DNA of 64,000 bases from contig NC_134643.1 in assembly GCF_030463565.1 (NCBI RefSeq), positions 1,002,001 through 1,066,000 on the forward strand, given 5' to 3'. Source of the stretch: Pelecanus crispus (taxonomy: Eukaryota > Chordata > Aves > Pelecaniformes > Pelecanidae). Every line of letters begins with the position of its first letter. The first letter of the stretch is position 1. The notes beneath the pieces are model-generated. The model was not told the DNA's origin. It searched no databases and saw only the letters and a program-made list of their open reading frames with translations. A program made the position numbers and the translations under genes. Positions 62,481 through 64,000 of the stretch are shown here, one piece after another.

Positions 62481-64000
62481 GTCCTGGCTGTCCCCCTGTA
62501 AAGGCTCAGATGGGTGCTCAGCGCACCAGCACCCATCCTGCTGGGGGGCTGCCCCGCCTCCCAGGGGTGCCTGGCCAGGGAGCGAGGGGGCAGTGGGGGC
62601 CGGGGCAGGGGAGCTGGGTCCTTTTGCAGCCTGGGGACCGAAGAGGGAGAGGGGACCCAGGCCCACCCCGCCTTGGTGGCAGACTTGGGGCTGGCCCTCT
62701 GCGTGCCCCTTCCCTCGGGGCAGCTGGACCTGGGGGCAGAGCTGCCAGGTTCCCAGGGCTCAGCACCGCTGCCCCGAGCCCCAGCGCTGCCACCGGAGCC
62801 GATGCAGGTTGTTGCCTTTGGTGGAGAAAAGTGGGGGGACAGGATGGGACGGGGTTGGGGTTCCCCGGTGCTTTGGTGCAAGGTTTCCCCGGAGCACTTG
62901 GCTCTGGGGCGCAGCACCATGGTCCGGAATGGTGCTGGCTTGGAGCCGGGATTGCTCACGGTGCAGAGGCGTGAGAGCGGGGCCACGGGCAGAGCACAGG
63001 GAGCCCAGGCTGGGCAAGAGGCAGATGCGCCCGAGGTGGCCCCGTGATGGAAGGTGGGGGTTAAGCCGTGGCCTTTGTAGCACACATCCATCCCACCCGA
63101 TGTGGGGCACCAGGCTGGATTTACAGCACGGCTCGAGAATCCTTGAGGACTGAGGAGGGACCGGGAGAAGCCATACCCCAGCTGGTGGTACATCAGCCGC
63201 TGGGCTGCTCGGCTGAAAACCAGCCTCACCACGATCACGGCAGCCTCGAGCCTCAAAAGCCGCCTTGCAGCAGAGGCCAAGGTGATGCCGGTGCCTTCGC
63301 TCGCTGCCATGGCTCCTGGGGGGCGGTTAATCCCTGCAAGGTGGGTGACGTTCCACGGCGACGCTGGCTCACCCGTGCCCACCGGCTCCCGGTGCCAGGC
63401 TCTCTCCGCTGTGTCACGGGCACTGGGGACAGCTGTGTCCCCCCTCTCCCTGGGAACAGCCCAGAGCAGCAGCCCGGGGGGGCTCAGCTCTGCCTCCAAC
63501 ATGCGCAACCCCCCGCTGCGCCTGGCAATGCGGTGAGCTGCGGGGCTGGAGCCCTGCTCGCCCCGCACTCGGAGAGCCGGCGAACAAAAGGACATCACTC
63601 GCCGTGAATAATTTAATGCCCCATTTAGCACCGGTTCCTCCAGCCTGGCCTGGACCCTCAGGCTGAGATGAAGTGCCCTGAAAATGCCAGCCGTAAGGCC
63701 GGGGGGGCATCCCTTTGGCATCAACCGCCGCCAGCTCCACGCCGGCGGCGCAGGAGCGCACGTGCTGGGATGCATTTTGCAGCCCCGCCGGTTTGCTGCC
63801 CGCTCCAGCCCTGCGGTTCCCCACGGCCCCGGCTGCCGACGGGTGTCCGGCTGTGCCGGAGTCCCCTGTCCTCAGGTTGTGTGGCCAGGACACGTCCCCT
63901 TGGGCCCGCTGAGGTCCCCGGTTCGCTCGGTGCTGTCGGAGCTGCAGGAGCCCGCTGCAGGAGAGCAGGCGGGAGAGCTTGCTGCCCGCTTGCTTCACCA
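62481..64000. other. Right-end GC-rich region, no supported gene
   Basis: In human, FSCN3 follows ARF5, but I see no fascin-like sequence here. The stretch is GC-rich with long low-complexity open frames. One exon-like block on the minus strand (63333 down to 63230) has an acceptor, a well-placed ATG and a donor, but its product is not recognised (see findings). Confidence 0.5.

Noticed and set aside
61325-63775. 816-codon minus-strand open frame and several plus-strand frames
   Set aside because: Most of the length is the 35-bp minisatellite read in cycling frames. The flanks lack domains.
61300-64000. FSCN3, expected next to ARF5 by human synteny
   Set aside because: No fascin-like trefoil sequence was seen on either strand. 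It may lie outside the window or be absent.

Overview
This is nuclear DNA from a bird. The evidence is several CR1 LINE tails in the avian style (8-bp ATTCTATG-type ends), an avian ERVL-type solo LTR, compact introns, very GC-rich promoters and minisatellites, and vertebrate multi-exon genes of avian size. The species cannot be named from the sequence.

Layout, left to right. (1) 1-3.4 kb is AT-rich non-coding DNA, probably intron 1 of a leftward gene. Its non-coding first exon ends in a clear splice donor at 3419 inside a CpG island; by synteny with human 22q13.33 this is most likely PPP6R2. (2) 4.4-10.2 kb is a spacer with no gene I can support. (3) 10786-34266 (+) is DENND6B: 20 coding exons that I could join in phase, 573 aa. 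A CpG island, poly-G tract and GC-rich minisatellite lie at its 5' end. (4) 37634-43170 (-) is a 12-exon, 364-aa seven-transmembrane protein that looks like TMEM116 and carries rhodopsin-class GPCR marks. I know of no mammalian gene at this position. (5) 43.2-50.4 kb holds a CR1, a 53-bp tandem array and otherwise nothing I can support. (6) 50384-55127 (-) is GCC1 (golgin GCC88): 2 coding exons, 783 aa, C-terminal GRIP domain, with a solo LTR and a CR1 in its intron. (7) A short divergent promoter (about 56.47-56.9 kb) is shared by GCC1 and ARF5. (8) 56918-60630 (+) is ARF5: 6 exons, 180 aa. (9) 61.3-64 kb is GC-rich and dominated by a 35-bp minisatellite.

Three of the genes act in Golgi/endosome traffic: a RAB14-type GEF (DENND6B), an ARL1-binding golgin (GCC1) and an ARF GTPase (ARF5). 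The arrangement joins what in human are two chromosomes (22q13: PPP6R2/DENND6B; 7q32: GCC1/ARF5). It mirrors the DENND6A-ARF4 pair of human 3p14, in the same relative orientation. This suggests an ancestral DENND6-ARF linkage from before the vertebrate genome duplications.

Base composition shifts inside the window: the DENND6B introns (12-34 kb) are AT-rich, and nearly everything right of about 34 kb is GC-rich. Long open frames in the GC-rich tracts and minisatellites are composition artefacts and are not annotated as genes.
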